Source of the DNA: Streptomyces griseochromogenes | GTDB lineage: Bacteria > Actinomycetota > Actinomycetes > Streptomycetales > Streptomycetaceae | Length of the DNA stretch: 64,000 nucleotides | Direction of reading: 5' to 3' | Assembly (NCBI RefSeq): GCF_001542625.1 | Contig: NZ_CP016279.1 | Coordinates: forward strand, 6,696,001-6,760,000 | Shown: positions 16,086 to 25,433 of the stretch, in pieces | Numbering within the stretch: the first letter of the stretch is position 1 | Layout of the letters: each line of letters opens with the position of its first letter | Program-made: the position numbers and the translations under genes | The notes under the pieces: generated by a model | Databases searched by the model: none | The model's input: the letters and a program-made list of their open reading frames with translations, nothing else | Told to the model about the DNA's origin: nothing

Positions 16086-17117
16086 GTGATCAACAGGCGT
16101 ACCTTCAACACGGCGATGGCTCTGGGCGCAGGAGCGGCCGCCGTCCCACCGGCCGGTCCGCAGGGTGCTTCGAGCGCTACCCCGGCCCGCTCGGCCACCG
16201 CGGGCACTCACACCCGCTTCACCTCACTGAAACAGGTCAAGGCCGGGGTGCTGAACGTCGGTTACACCGAGCAGGGCCCCGCTCACGGCCCGGTGGTCAT
16301 CTGCCTGCACGGCTGGCCCTACGACATCCACAGCTACGCCGACGCCGCTCCCCTGCTCGCGGCCGCGGGCTACCGCGTGATCGTCCCCTATCTCCGCGGT
16401 CACGGCACGACGCGGTTCCTGTCCTCCCGCACCGTCCGTAACGGGCAGCAGTCGGCGATCGCCCTGGACATCATCGCGCTGATGGACGCTCTCCACATCC
16501 ACAAGGCGGTGATCGCCGGCTTCGACTGGGGCTCGCGGACCGGCGGCATACTCGCCGCTCTGTGGCCCGAGCGCGTCAAGGCCCTGGTCTCTGTGAGCGG
16601 TTACCTCATCACCGACCGCAAGGCCCAGCTGGAGCCGCTCGCGGCGGCCGCGGAGCACACCTGGTGGTACCAGTTCTACTTCGCCACCGAACGCGGCAAG
16701 AAAGCCATGGAGGACCACGACCACCGCCTCCAGCTGACCCGGCTCGTCTGGGAACTCGTCTCCCCGACCTGGAACTTCGACGACGCCACCTTCGCGCGCA
16801 CCGCGGCCGCTTTCGACAACCCCGACTACGCCGCGATCGTCATCCACAACTACCGCTGGCGGCTCAGCGTGGCCGACGGCGAACGCCGCTACGACCGCTA
16901 CGAGGAGAAGCTGGCCACGGCACCGTCCATCGCGGTGCCGACCATCACCCTCGACCCCGAGAAGGACCCCTTCACACTGCCCGGTGACGGCTCCATGTAC
17001 CGCGACAAGTTCACCGGCAAGTACGAGCACCGGACCCTGACCGGCATCGGCCACAACCTGCCGCAGGAGGCACCGACGGCATTCGCCCAGGCCGTCGTCG
17101 ACGCGGACCGCCTCTGA
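16086..17117 (+). CDS. Exported alpha/beta hydrolase, epoxide-hydrolase-like
   Basis: 343 residues; GGGAGG lies six bases before the GTG. The N terminus (INRRTFNTAMALGAGAAAV) has a twin-Arg-type head followed by a hydrophobic helix, suggesting Tat export. The core carries CLHGWPYDIHSYADAAPLL (HGxP oxyanion motif), VPYLRGHGTTRF and AGFDWGSRTGG, with Asp in the nucleophile position of the elbow as in epoxide hydrolases and haloalkane dehalogenases. Near the end GHNLPQEAP supplies the catalytic His. It is probably secreted or periplasm-facing. Substrate unknown; a dehalogenase is the main alternative. Confidence 0.85.
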   Translation: MINRRTFNTAMALGAGAAAVPPAGPQGASSATPARSATAGTHTRFTSLKQVKAGVLNVGYTEQGPAHGPVVICLHGWPYDIHSYADAAPLLAAAGYRVIVPYLRGHGTTRFLSSRTVRNGQQSAIALDIIALMDALHIHKAVIAGFDWGSRTGGILAALWPERVKALVSVSGYLITDRKAQLEPLAAAAEHTWWYQFYFATERGKKAMEDHDHRLQLTRLVWELVSPTWNFDDATFARTAAAFDNPDYAAIVIHNYRWRLSVADGERRYDRYEEKLATAPSIAVPTITLDPEKDPFTLPGDGSMYRDKFTGKYEHRTLTGIGHNLPQEAPTAFAQAVVDADRL

Positions 17118-17188
17118 CGGAGCCCGGCCGGGACCCGAAACGGCCCGAGGCCGAGCGGTTCCCGCGAAGGCGACCGAGAGGGGCTCCG
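17118..17188. terminator. Possible bidirectional terminator between convergent genes
   Basis: CGGAGCCC at 17118-17125 and GGGCTCCG at 17181-17188 are exact inverse copies enclosing further GC-rich dyads. It occupies almost the whole gap between the hydrolase and the regulator-like gene that converge here. Confidence 0.35.
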
Positions 17189-17202
17189 CCTGCTCGCGGA
17201 GG

Positions 17203-17682
17203 TCAGTTCGTCGCGCGCTCCGCGAGGGTGTACGACACCGAGCGCTCCCGCTTGTGGCGCCGGATCCGTCCCTTCGCGACGAGTGATTCAAGGGTGTTGC
17301 GCACGACCTGCGGGGTGGCCGTACGGTCCGGGTGCCGCTCGGTCAGCTCGTCGCGCAGGTCCTTCGCCGACCGTGGCTCGTCGTGGGTGCCGAGCAGCTC
17401 GACCAGGACATCTCCGAGCAGAGGCTGCCGGGACTTGCCCATCGCGGTGGCCTTCGCCCGGGCGGTGGCGGGTCGGTGCTGTGACTCCACGGGCACGGGA
17501 GAAGGGTGCGCTTCCTCGTACCGTTCGGCGAGCGTCAGGATGTCCATCAGGAGGGCTTCCTCCTGCTCCAACATCTTGATCTTCTCGGCCAGTTCGCGCT
17601 GTCGGCGGCGGTTCTCCGCCAGATCCGACACGGCTTGTTCGACGTACCGCGCCCGGAGCGAGGCGGCTGATCGGCTGGTCAC
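17203..17682 (-). CDS. Coiled-coil/winged-helix regulator-like protein
   Basis: 159 residues from a GTG with GGGGGAG upstream. Residues about 10-55 form a charged coiled coil (ENRRRQRELAEKIKMLEQEE). The second half reads as a winged helix: DVLVELLGTHDEPRSAKDL, RTATPQVVRNTLESLVAKGR, then a basic wing. This architecture occurs in many streptomycete proteins thought to bind DNA. It follows the CGNR gene on the same strand, with about 55 bases between, so the two may be co-transcribed. Target genes unknown. Confidence 0.65.
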   Translation of the reverse strand: MTSRSAASLRARYVEQAVSDLAENRRRQRELAEKIKMLEQEEALLMDILTLAERYEEAHPSPVPVESQHRPATARAKATAMGKSRQPLLGDVLVELLGTHDEPRSAKDLRDELTERHPDRTATPQVVRNTLESLVAKGRIRRHKRERSVSYTLAERATN

Positions 17683-17738
17683 AACCGTTCACTCCCCCGT
17701 GAGTGCCGGATGACGCCGCGCGTCGTACCTGCGCGACA

Positions 17739-18287
17739 TCAGCTCTGCACGCCGTGTTGGCGTGCCCGGTAGGCGGCGGCCTTGACCCTGTTGCCGCACG
17801 TTCGCATGGCGCACCACTCCCGTCGGTGGCCTCGTGAGCGGTCGAGGTAGGCCTGGGTGCACTCGGGTCGGGCACACTCGCGCAACAGCGCCGCCTCGTC
17901 ACCCCCGACGATCTCGACGGCCTCACGGGCGAGGGCGGCGAGTCCCTGGACAGCCGTGCCCGTACGGGTCGCGCCGTCGGGCCCGAGCCGCACGGTCACG
18001 GGGAGTCCCGCAGCCTGCAGGTTCACCTCGGCCACCGCCTCGGCAGGCAGCGGACGCCGCTCGATCCGGGCCGCGACCAGGGAGTAGATCGCCTCACGCA
18101 GGTCCAGGGCGATGGCCAGGTCGGCCTCGCTCGCGCCGGGCGGCAGATCGAGCATCCCGGACTCCATGAACCAGTCGTCGAGCAGTGCCGGAGAGGCGAG
18201 CTTCTCCATCGGCTCGGCGTTGCGTCGCGCCCGCAGCGTGCCGACGAAGTCCAGGGGAAGCGTGCCGCAGGGAAAAGCATGGTTCAC
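17739..18287 (-). CDS. CGNR zinc finger (ABATE domain) transcriptional regulator
   Basis: 182 residues. The N-terminal two thirds match the stress-responsive ABATE domain (LDFVGTLRARR, LRLREAIY-type helix reading LDLREAIYSLV). The C terminus is a complete CGNR zinc finger: CARPECTQAYLDRSRG, then REWCAMRTCGNRVKAAAYR, with four cysteines. Such proteins are predicted one-component transcription factors. The GTG start lies inside an inverted repeat (ATGGTT-n5-AACCAT), so the protein may control its own synthesis. Confidence 0.88.
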   Translation of the reverse strand: MNHAFPCGTLPLDFVGTLRARRNAEPMEKLASPALLDDWFMESGMLDLPPGASEADLAIALDLREAIYSLVAARIERRPLPAEAVAEVNLQAAGLPVTVRLGPDGATRTGTAVQGLAALAREAVEIVGGDEAALLRECARPECTQAYLDRSRGHRREWCAMRTCGNRVKAAAYRARQHGVQS

Positions 18288-18295
18288 GTAACCAT
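18279..18295. promoter_or_regulatory. Inverted repeat over the CGNR gene start codon
   Basis: ATGGTT-CACGT-AACCAT is an exact dyad; its centre contains the GTG start codon (minus strand). A TATGGT box overlaps its right arm. It could be an operator, or it could limit start-codon access in RNA. Confidence 0.4.
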
Positions 18296-18426
18296 ACTGA
18301 CGAGTGACTCACGCATGTGCAACATCCTGCCCGTGACACTCTTCCGCAGGTCACCTGTTAGACGAGTTACGACACTGCGCGGGTGGTGATCACGCTTGCC
18401 CCGCGCCGTGTCGCGCGCGGGTCGGC

Positions 18427-19275
18427 TCAGCCGAAGATGCCGATGTTCTCGTTCACCCATGTACGCAAGGTCAGCGGCGCCGTGCCGGTGATCTTCTCGA
18501 CGGAGTCGGAGATCTTCCAGTCCCAAGCGGCGGATTGGCGCTTGAGCTCCAGCAGGGCCTTGAGGCGCGGGCCGCCCCAGCCGAGGCGGTCGAACTCTGC
18601 CTGGGTTTGGGCGGCGGTGCGCTCGACGACCTTGATCTCCTGGCCGAGAGCCTCGCCGACGATCTCGCCCTGCCGCTCGGGGCTGAGAGCTTCGCCGCCG
18701 GTCAGAGTGTAGGCCCGGCCGTCGTGGCCGGCAGTGGTGAGGACCTTGGCGGCCACGGAGGCGATGTCACGCGGGTGAATCATGGCGGAGACCGGGTCGC
18801 CTTCGGTGACGTACATGGTCCGCTGCTTGGCGATGGTGTCGGCGTAGCCGTGGAGGTAGATCATGAAGGTGCCGGGGCGCAGGATGGTCCACGCCAGGCC
18901 GGACTCCCGGACGATCTGCTCGCCGGCGCGGTGGCCCGAGGTGAGCGGGTCGGTGGCGCCGAAGCCGACGCCGCTGGTGGAGAGCTTGACCAGGTGTGTG
19001 ACGCCGGCCTCGCGGGCGGCGGTGACGAGGGTGGTCTCCTGGACCGGGCCGTCGGCGCCGTAGCCCGGCGGGACGACGAAGACGCGCTCGACGCCTGCGA
19101 GGGCGGCGGGCAGGGTCTCCGGCTTGTCGAAGTCGCCGGCGACGACCTCGACGCCGGTGGGGAGGCTCGCCTTCTCCGGCGAACGGGTCATGGCCCGCAC
19201 CGGTACGCCTTCGGCGGCGAGCCGGGTGACGAGTTCGCTGCCGACGTTGCCGGTGGCGCCGGTAACCAGAATCAT
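18427..19275 (-). CDS. NmrA-like NAD(P)-binding protein
   Basis: 282 residues with AAGGAGA before the ATG. The Rossmann start ILVTGATGNVGSELVTRLA and the absence of the YxxxK catalytic pair place it with atypical short-chain proteins of the NmrA/QOR2 group, which sense or reduce with NADP. Middle segments (VERVFVVPPGY, LVKLSTSGV, WTILRPGTFM) are typical of this family. It follows the MFS transporter by 72 bases on the same strand, suggesting co-transcription and a role in dealing with an electrophilic or quinone-like compound that the pump exports; that is inference. Confidence 0.9.
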   Translation of the reverse strand: MILVTGATGNVGSELVTRLAAEGVPVRAMTRSPEKASLPTGVEVVAGDFDKPETLPAALAGVERVFVVPPGYGADGPVQETTLVTAAREAGVTHLVKLSTSGVGFGATDPLTSGHRAGEQIVRESGLAWTILRPGTFMIYLHGYADTIAKQRTMYVTEGDPVSAMIHPRDIASVAAKVLTTAGHDGRAYTLTGGEALSPERQGEIVGEALGQEIKVVERTAAQTQAEFDRLGWGGPRLKALLELKRQSAAWDWKISDSVEKITGTAPLTLRTWVNENIGIFG

Positions 19276-19347
19276 GCGTGTGTCTCCTTCGGGAGGATGT
19301 GGTGCACAGTGGATGCCGTGCGGGGAAGCCGCTCGTCGAGTGGCGGG

Positions 19348-20940
19348 TCAGGAGTCGCCGCGGGTGACGGAGCCGGCCGGCTCCGCGGCGGAGGACGTCT
19401 CCGGCTCGGTCGGCGCGTGCCCGCCGGCGAGCTTGACGTCCTTGAGGAAGAGCGAGACCACAAGTCCGATGAGGACCATGGGGATGACCGCATAGAAGAC
19501 GACGCGGAGCGAGTCCGCGTAGACGCCGGCGAGTTCCACCCGCAGCGGAGTGGACAGTTCGGCGACGACCTCGGGCGCGAGGGAGCCGTTCTTGTCGATG
19601 TGGACACCGGACGTGCCGAGGCGGTCATGGAGTCCGGCCCCGAGCCGACCGCTCATGACGGCGGCGAAGAAGGAGACTCCGAGCGCGGTGCCGAGCTGGC
19701 GCATGAGGGCCGCGGTGCCCTGGACGGCACCGATGTCCCGCATGCTCGCGGTGTTGCGGGCGGCGAGGCTGAGAGCCTGTGCGTTGAGGCCGCCGGCGAT
19801 GCCGAACAGCAGCATGTAGACGACGGCGAGCAGGGTGCCGGTCGAGGGCCCGGCGGTGGAGAACAGCACCGCGGCGATGGCGAAGACGGCCATGCTGAGC
19901 GCCGGGAACCAGCGGTAGGAACCGGTGTGACCGATGACCTTGGTGCTGAGGTAGGAGGTCAGTACGACGGCGAGCATCATCGCGGTGAGGGCGAGGCCGG
20001 ATTCCTCGGCATCGAGGCCGAGTACGGTCTGCAGCCACAGCACCAGGTAGTTGATGAGGCCGAGGCCGACGAATCCCGAGATGAAACCGAGGATGACAAC
20101 GGTGGTGAAGGTCCGGTTGGTGAACAGTCGCAGCGGGATCACCGGGTCGACCGCGCGGCGCTGCGAGAGGACGAAGAGCACCATGGCGATGGCGGATCCG
20201 GCCGCGAGGCCGACGATCACCGGGGAGCTCCAGGCGTAGGTGACGCCGGCCCAGCCGGTGAGCAGGTTGAGGCCGACGACCGTCAGGACGAGGAGGACCA
20301 CTCCCGCGTGGTCGATGTGCGCCTCGTGGCGGCGGGCGGGCAGGTGCAGCAGCGTGGAGAGGACCAGCAGGACCACCGCGCCGACGGGAAGGTTGACGAA
20401 GAACACCCAACGCCAGCCGACGAGTTCGGTCAGGAGACCGCCGAGGGTGGGACCGGCCAGGGAGGCGGCGCCGAAGGTGAGGGAGAACCAGCCGTAATAC
20501 CGGGCACCTTCGCGCGGGGAGAACATCTCGCCGATGATCGCGAGCACGGAGATGAACAGGCCGCCACTGCCGATGCCCTGGACGACGCGGTAGGCGATGA
20601 GCTGGCCCATCGTCTGCGCGAGGCCGCACAAGGCGGATCCCAGGAGGAAGACGACGGTCGAGGCGATGAGGACGCGCTTGCGTCCGAGCAGGTCGCCGAG
20701 CTTGCCGTAGACGGGGACGGCGGCGCTGCCGCCGATGAGGTAACCGGTGGTGACCCAGGCGAACTGGTCGAGTCCGCCCAGGTCACTGACCACTCGGGGC
20801 AGCGCCGTGGCGACGATCTGGGTGTCCAGCAGGGAGAGGAAGACCGTCACCATCAGGGTGAGCACGACGGCGTGGGTCTTGGCCGGCGCGGCCGGTTGCG
20901 CCGCGGTGGCGACGGCAGGCTCGGGTGATCGGGAAACCAT
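19348..20940 (-). CDS. DHA2-type (EmrB/QacA) MFS drug transporter
   Basis: 530 residues with about 14 hydrophobic segments. Signature motifs include LDTQIVATALPRVVSDLG in helix 1, GKLGDLLGRKRVL (motif A), and YRVVQGIGSGGLFISV (motif C region). AAGGA precedes the ATG. Proton-coupled export of toxic or natural products is the family function. No TetR or MarR gene is adjacent, unusual for this type, so control is probably by a distant regulator or by the upstream dyads. Likely forms an operon with the NmrA-like gene. Confidence 0.92.
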   Translation of the reverse strand: MVSRSPEPAVATAAQPAAPAKTHAVVLTLMVTVFLSLLDTQIVATALPRVVSDLGGLDQFAWVTTGYLIGGSAAVPVYGKLGDLLGRKRVLIASTVVFLLGSALCGLAQTMGQLIAYRVVQGIGSGGLFISVLAIIGEMFSPREGARYYGWFSLTFGAASLAGPTLGGLLTELVGWRWVFFVNLPVGAVVLLVLSTLLHLPARRHEAHIDHAGVVLLVLTVVGLNLLTGWAGVTYAWSSPVIVGLAAGSAIAMVLFVLSQRRAVDPVIPLRLFTNRTFTTVVILGFISGFVGLGLINYLVLWLQTVLGLDAEESGLALTAMMLAVVLTSYLSTKVIGHTGSYRWFPALSMAVFAIAAVLFSTAGPSTGTLLAVVYMLLFGIAGGLNAQALSLAARNTASMRDIGAVQGTAALMRQLGTALGVSFFAAVMSGRLGAGLHDRLGTSGVHIDKNGSLAPEVVAELSTPLRVELAGVYADSLRVVFYAVIPMVLIGLVVSLFLKDVKLAGGHAPTEPETSSAAEPAGSVTRGDS

Positions 20941-21279
20941 GGGGAGTCCTTGTAATCGAGGAACGATGCCGCAGTGCGGAGCATCGCCCGAAGTGGGAGT
21001 GCGCGTAACGAACTCGGTGAAGAACGCTGCTTGCTTCAGCAGCGGAGATGGGGTGGTCGGATCCTGTGCCCGACTCCGGCCTGTACCGGCCCTCTCAACC
21101 GTCGATCAGTCCTCAACGGACTTGTCGATCGCGGTCCTTCGCAGGTCGTGTAGCTTCTCGCCACTCCCTCTGTATCGATTACATGTGTCGAACACGCTAG
21201 CGGAGGGTTCGCGAGTCATGCAACCAAGCTGCCCGCCGGAGTGATCGGTCCGATCCACCCCGCGGCATCCTTCTCGTCC
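20941..21279. promoter_or_regulatory. Regulatory region upstream of the MFS gene
   Basis: No gene. TGTAATCGA occurs at 20951 and again, inverted, within TGTATCGATTACA near 21171, a partial dyad. A hairpin-forming stretch (GATGCCGC and GCGG...CATC) sits at 20965-20985 in the presumed leader. The transcription start cannot be fixed. Confidence 0.4.
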
Positions 21280-22521
21280 TCACCAGTCGTGCACCGTCCC
21301 GTCGTGCAGCCTGCTGATCGGCAAGTACGCCTGCTGATAGGGGAAGCGACGTGCGGCTTCGATGTCGAGGTCGACGCCCAGACCCGGTGTGTCGGACGGA
21401 TGGAGCAGTCCGTCCTCGAAGCGGTAGGAGGTCCGGAACACCTCCAGGGTCCGCTCCGAGTGCCGCATGTACTCCTGGATGCCGAAGTTGTGCACGGCCA
21501 GGTCCAGATGGAGGGCGGCGGCCATGCCCACCGGTGAGATGTCGGTGGGGCCGTGCATCCCGGACCTGACGCCGTAGACGGCCGCGAGGTCGAGCAGCTT
21601 CTTCATCGCCGTGACGCCGCCGGTGTGGGTCACCGCGGAGCGCACGTAGTCGATCAGCCTCTCGCGCAGCAATGTGGTGTAGTCGTACACGGAGTTGAAG
21701 ACCTCGCCGATCGCCAGCGGTGTTGTCGTGTGCTGCCGGATCAGGCGCAGGGCCTCCTGGTCCTCCGCGGGCGTGGCGTCCTCCAGCCAGAACAGGTCGT
21801 ACGGTTCCAGTGCCTTGCCCAGCCGGGCGGCCTGGATCGGTGTCATCCGGTGGTGACCGTCGTGCAGCAACGGGAGTTCCGGGCCGAACTCCGACCGGAC
21901 GGACTCGAAGACGCTGGGCAGGTGCCGTAGATACGCGCGGGTGTCCCAGGTCTCCACCGTGGGCCGGGTCCGGTCGCCGTCGGTGCGGCGGGCGGGCTCG
22001 TAGTCGTAGCGGTCTCCGCCGCCGGCGCTCGACGATGCGACGCCGTACACCGAGTCGAAGCCGGGGATGCCGGTCTGTACGCGGATGGCGCGGTAGCCCT
22101 GCTCCCGGTGCGCGCGTATGGAGTCGAGCAGTTCGGGCACATCGCGGCCGGAGGCGTGTCCGTAGGCGAGGGCGCCGGTGCGGGACGCGCCGCCGAGGAG
22201 CTGGTAGAGGGGCATCCCCGCGCACTTGGCCTTGATGTCCCACAGCGCCGTGTCCACGGCCGCGACGGCCGCCATGGTCACGGGGCCGCGCCGCCAGTAC
22301 GCCCCTCGGTAGAGGTGCTGCCAGGTGTCCTCGATGCGGGAGGCGTCGCTCCCGATGAGCAGGGGCACGACGTGACTGTCCAGGTAGGAACGGACGGCCA
22401 GCTCACGGCCGTTGAGCGTGGCGTCGCCGAGGCCGACGACGCCGTCCTCGGTGGTGATGCGCAGTGTGACAAAGTTCCGTCCCGGGCTGGTGACGATCAC
22501 CTCGGCGGACACGATCTGCAT
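21280..22521 (-). CDS. manD: D-mannonate dehydratase (enolase superfamily)
   Basis: 413 residues from the ATG with GAGGGGG upstream; an in-frame extension of 22 residues is not supported. It begins [20 protein letters not shown] and carries [53 protein letters not shown] and AIGEVFNS, the metal-binding acidic ends of the enolase-superfamily barrel in the ManD/RspA family. It would convert D-mannonate to 2-keto-3-deoxygluconate in hexuronate breakdown. Some ManD paralogs have low or no activity, so flux is uncertain. Directly downstream of a GntR-gluconokinase fusion, which supports a sugar-acid role. Confidence 0.9.
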   Translation of the reverse strand: MQIVSAEVIVTSPGRNFVTLRITTEDGVVGLGDATLNGRELAVRSYLDSHVVPLLIGSDASRIEDTWQHLYRGAYWRRGPVTMAAVAAVDTALWDIKAKCAGMPLYQLLGGASRTGALAYGHASGRDVPELLDSIRAHREQGYRAIRVQTGIPGFDSVYGVASSSAGGGDRYDYEPARRTDGDRTRPTVETWDTRAYLRHLPSVFESVRSEFGPELPLLHDGHHRMTPIQAARLGKALEPYDLFWLEDATPAEDQEALRLIRQHTTTPLAIGEVFNSVYDYTTLLRERLIDYVRSAVTHTGGVTAMKKLLDLAAVYGVRSGMHGPTDISPVGMAAALHLDLAVHNFGIQEYMRHSERTLEVFRTSYRFEDGLLHPSDTPGLGVDLDIEAARRFPYQQAYLPISRLHDGTVHDW

Positions 22522-22626
22522 GGTGGATCCCCCTCTTTCGGGCGGTTCGGTCGGTTGGTCGGTGCGCTCTGTCCTCTCGGCGGGCACGGCCGCCCTGTCT
22601 GCGGCCGCGCCTGGATGAAACCGGGG

Positions 22627-24072
22627 TCAGCGGTCCCGGGTGCGCCGGGCCAGCTCGGTCTGGACCTCGGCGACGATGCGTTCGACCGGTAGGGTCGCGT
22701 CGATCGTCATCCCAACCTCGTCGTCCTCGAGTGGCTCCAGGTCTTCGAACTGCGAGGACACGAGGGAGGCGGGCATGAAGTGGGACTTCCTGCTCTCCAC
22801 ACGGGACGTCGCCCCGTCCCGGTCGATCGCCAGGTGCACGAAGAACGCATCGGGCCGGGCCACGCGCAGCAACTCGCGGTAGATGCGTTTGAGTGCGGAG
22901 CAGGTGATCACCAGCCCCTCTTCCGCGCCCGCCGCCCGCATACGGCCGGCGATGGCGGCCAGCCACGGACTACGGCTGCGGTCGTCGAGAGGGGTGTGGT
23001 TCTCCATCGACTGAACATTGCGCCTGGGGTGGAAGCAGTCTCCTTCCTCGAACGGCACCCTGAGCGACTCCGCCAGGTACCGGCCCACGCTGCTCTTGCC
23101 GCATCCGCTGACTCCCATGACGACGACGGGTGCCCGCCGGGAGTGGAACAGGCCGGCCATGGCGTCCTGGAAGCCGGCTCGATGAGCGGGTGGCAGGCCG
23201 TTGATGTTGAAATGGTCCAGGCCCGCCCGCAGTCGGTCGCGTACACCGGGATCGTGCAGTCGTCCGCTTCGGATCTCGGCGAGGAGAGCCTCCGCGAATG
23301 CCTCCGCGGCCGTGGCCACACCCTGGTCGATGGCGTAGGCCAGCCCCATGTGGAGCCACATGGCTACCGGTTCCGGCCGGGTGGGATACCTCTGGACGGT
23401 GTCGGTGCCGACGACGACCCGCGTCGGCGTGATCATCGCCTCCTGGAGAGCGCCGGCCCAGTTTCTGTCGATGCGGTGGTTCAGCGCCATGACGACCGGA
23501 TAGGAGAGGCGCACGAACAGCTCGTTGCGCGAGCCGGCGAGGAGCGTCCGGTGGAAGGCCGCGTCCACGTCCCTGAAGCGCTGCCGGATCGCGGCGCCCT
23601 CCCGTGGCTGTGCGAAGTCCGGGTCCTCGCTCAGGGCGAGCAGGGTGCGGGCGTGGCTGGTGAGGTCGTGGCAGATCTCCGCGGACCGGCTCAGGGCGGC
23701 CAGTCTGGCCGCGCGGGGCTCGATCACCTCGCGCAACTCGGTCAGTGATCGCATCTGGCTGTCCGGGGCCACCTCCAGACGCCACGCGATCACGTCGGGA
23801 TCCAGCAGGTCCCACTGTTCCAACGCCTGGACGGTGGCCCCGATCCGCGGCTGCAGATTCACCAGGCCCTTCTGGTGCAGCGTCTGCAGGGCCTCGCGGG
23901 CCATGGGCCGGGTGACCTCGAACTCATGCGTGACGGCGTCGACGGTGAGGTGGTGGTCGCGCGGCTTGCCGCCTTCCACGATCTGGCAACCCAGTCGCTC
24001 CACCACCCTCGCGGTGGAGCCCCGTAACGCGTCCTCGGATCCTTCGGGCAGGTCGGCTTCGGGACCAGTCAT
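22627..24072 (-). CDS. FadR-type GntR regulator fused to gluconokinase
   Basis: 481 residues. Residues about 15-85 are a GntR winged helix (AVTHEFEVTRPMAREALQTL), about 100-290 an FCD all-helical sensor domain with metal-type histidines, and from about 312 a complete GntK/IdnK kinase: VVVMGVSGCGKSSVGRYLAE (P-loop), EEGDCFHPRRN, ENHTPLDDRSRSPWL, VITCSALKRIYRELLR and SRKSHFMPASLVSSQFEDLE. The kinase would phosphorylate gluconate to 6-phosphogluconate. The fusion could couple sugar-acid sensing to catalysis. The same layout is known from other actinobacteria. It likely heads an operon with manD 105 bases downstream. Confidence 0.9.
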   Translation of the reverse strand: MTGPEADLPEGSEDALRGSTARVVERLGCQIVEGGKPRDHHLTVDAVTHEFEVTRPMAREALQTLHQKGLVNLQPRIGATVQALEQWDLLDPDVIAWRLEVAPDSQMRSLTELREVIEPRAARLAALSRSAEICHDLTSHARTLLALSEDPDFAQPREGAAIRQRFRDVDAAFHRTLLAGSRNELFVRLSYPVVMALNHRIDRNWAGALQEAMITPTRVVVGTDTVQRYPTRPEPVAMWLHMGLAYAIDQGVATAAEAFAEALLAEIRSGRLHDPGVRDRLRAGLDHFNINGLPPAHRAGFQDAMAGLFHSRRAPVVVMGVSGCGKSSVGRYLAESLRVPFEEGDCFHPRRNVQSMENHTPLDDRSRSPWLAAIAGRMRAAGAEEGLVITCSALKRIYRELLRVARPDAFFVHLAIDRDGATSRVESRKSHFMPASLVSSQFEDLEPLEDDEVGMTIDATLPVERIVAEVQTELARRTRDR

Positions 24073-24079
24073 GGCGGAG

Positions 24080-24108
24080 ATGCTAAATCAGAGCGGCGTA
24101 CTGGTCAG
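24080..24108 (-). promoter_or_regulatory. Predicted promoter of the GntR-gluconokinase gene, near-leaderless
   Basis: On the minus strand CTGACC and TAGCAT are 17 bases apart, a good vegetative match. Transcription would start about two bases before the ATG, which has no ribosome site. A leaderless message is therefore likely. Confidence 0.5.
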
Positions 24109-24398
24109 CCATCCGAACGCCGTCAAAAGGAGCACGGAATGCCCTTGGGGCGCGCGCCGGGGCACTTTGGCCCGCACTACCGCCCTCGCATGACCCCGAG
24201 GCTGACTGATGAAGCATCAGAGGCCTTCTCTGACCTAGATCACATGAATACCGTGGTCACTCATCCGAATGGTTTCGGTAGTGCCGAGGACCGGCCAGGG
24301 CGAGTGGATGCGTGCCGTCACCTGGCCGGTATCGACGCGCGGCAGCTGACGCAGGGCTGCCTCGCCCCCCTTCCGACGCAGCCGCAGGAGAGAGCCGT

Positions 24399-24596
24399 AT
24401 GCCCGAACCGACCTCGCCCACGCCTCCGCCGGAGCGGTTGTCACTGCGCTGGGCGCTCATCCTCTTGGCCGCGGTGGTGGCGGGACTGCTGGCCGGCCTG
24501 CTGACGTACGCCCAGTCCCGCAACTGGCCGGCCTCGCTCCTGGCGGCGCTCGGAGCGAGCGGAGCGGCCCTGGTGGGTCTTCCACTGCTGCTGTGA
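24399..24596 (+). CDS. Small two-helix membrane protein
   Basis: 65 residues; AGGAGA stands eight bases before the ATG, which decides this start over a longer in-frame one. A Pro-rich head (PEPTSPTPPPERLSLR) is followed by two hydrophobic helices (WALILLAAVVAGLLAGLL and SLLAALGASGAALVGLPLLL) joined by a short basic loop. Small proteins of this form are common in streptomycetes and have no assigned function. It is monocistronic, with the TetR gene facing it from the right. Confidence 0.7.
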   Translation: MPEPTSPTPPPERLSLRWALILLAAVVAGLLAGLLTYAQSRNWPASLLAALGASGAALVGLPLLL

Positions 24597-24784
24597 CGCA
24601 CCGGCGAAGGGTCCCCGAGACGAACGGCGCGCACCACACGCCACTCACTCGACACGGGCGGCACTGTCCGCTCCTTCTGCCGTGTCAGGCCGCCCCCTTG
24701 TGGACATCTGACGCAACCGGCCTTCCTCGACAGCCTTCGCTTGTCATCCCCCGCGTCATCGAGCCGGCACGGCGAGCAGCGCCT

Positions 24785-25390
24785 CTAAAGCTCCGGGGCG
24801 GCCGCCATCAGCGTGTCGATCACCGAGTCGAGATAGCGCCTGCCGTCCTCGCCGGCCGGCAGCGTCTCCGGCACCGCATGGGTCAGCTGCGTGTGCCCGA
24901 GGTAGCCGGTGTACGCCAGCAGCGCACGGCGGCCTGCCGCGTCCGGGGGAAAGCCCAATTCGACGAAGAGCTGCGCCAGGTAGCCGACTCGACGCTCCGT
25001 CACCCGGCGCAGTACGGCGGCGACCCGCGGATGTCCGGCCGAGGCCGGCAGGGAAACCTCCAGCGGGTCGTGGGCGGCGAGTTCGGACGCCTCGGAGAAG
25101 AGCCTGCGCAGCCGCGTCTCCGGATCCGGCTCGGACTCCAGCGCGGCGATGATCGCCTCGGTGGACTTGTGTTCCCAGCGGTCGAGCGCGGCCTCGATCA
25201 GTGACTCACGGTTGGCGAAATGCCAGTAGAAGCTGCCTTTGGTGGTGCCCAGACGAGCGGCGAGCGGCTCGACGGCGACCGCCGCGAGACCGCCTTCCCC
25301 CATGGCCGACAGGGCCACGTCCGCCCAGTCCTGCGCCGTCAACCGCTTCCGGCCACCCTCGCGAGCGACCCCCTCACCTCGTTGCACCAT
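24785..25390 (-). CDS. TetR family transcriptional regulator
   Basis: 201 residues from the ATG at 25390 (a second ATG two codons upstream is equally possible). The N-terminal helix-turn-helix is clear: LTAQDWADVALSAMGEGGLA, then LAARLGTTKGSFYWHFANRE. The C-terminal ligand domain carries the pattern of TetR C-like members (LAQLFVELGFPPDAAGRRAL). The gene diverges from the SRPBCC/DUF2867 gene, and the 53-base gap contains two similar dyads, so it very likely represses itself and that neighbour. Confidence 0.92.
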   Translation of the reverse strand: MVQRGEGVAREGGRKRLTAQDWADVALSAMGEGGLAAVAVEPLAARLGTTKGSFYWHFANRESLIEAALDRWEHKSTEAIIAALESEPDPETRLRRLFSEASELAAHDPLEVSLPASAGHPRVAAVLRRVTERRVGYLAQLFVELGFPPDAAGRRALLAYTGYLGHTQLTHAVPETLPAGEDGRRYLDSVIDTLMAAAPEL

Positions 25391-25393
25391 GAC

Positions 25394-25433
25394 CATACGC
25401 TACCGTACGGTCGATAACATACGGCAGCGTATG
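25394..25433. promoter_or_regulatory. Twin operators between divergent TetR and SRPBCC genes
   Basis: Two 16-base elements share CATACG-n4-CGTAyG: CATACGCTACCGTACG at 25394 and CATACGGCAGCGTATG at 25418. The outer arms CATACGCT and AGCGTATG are also exact inverse copies, and their centres are 24 bases apart. The left one covers the TetR start; the right one abuts the ribosome site of the plus-strand gene. Confidence 0.75.
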
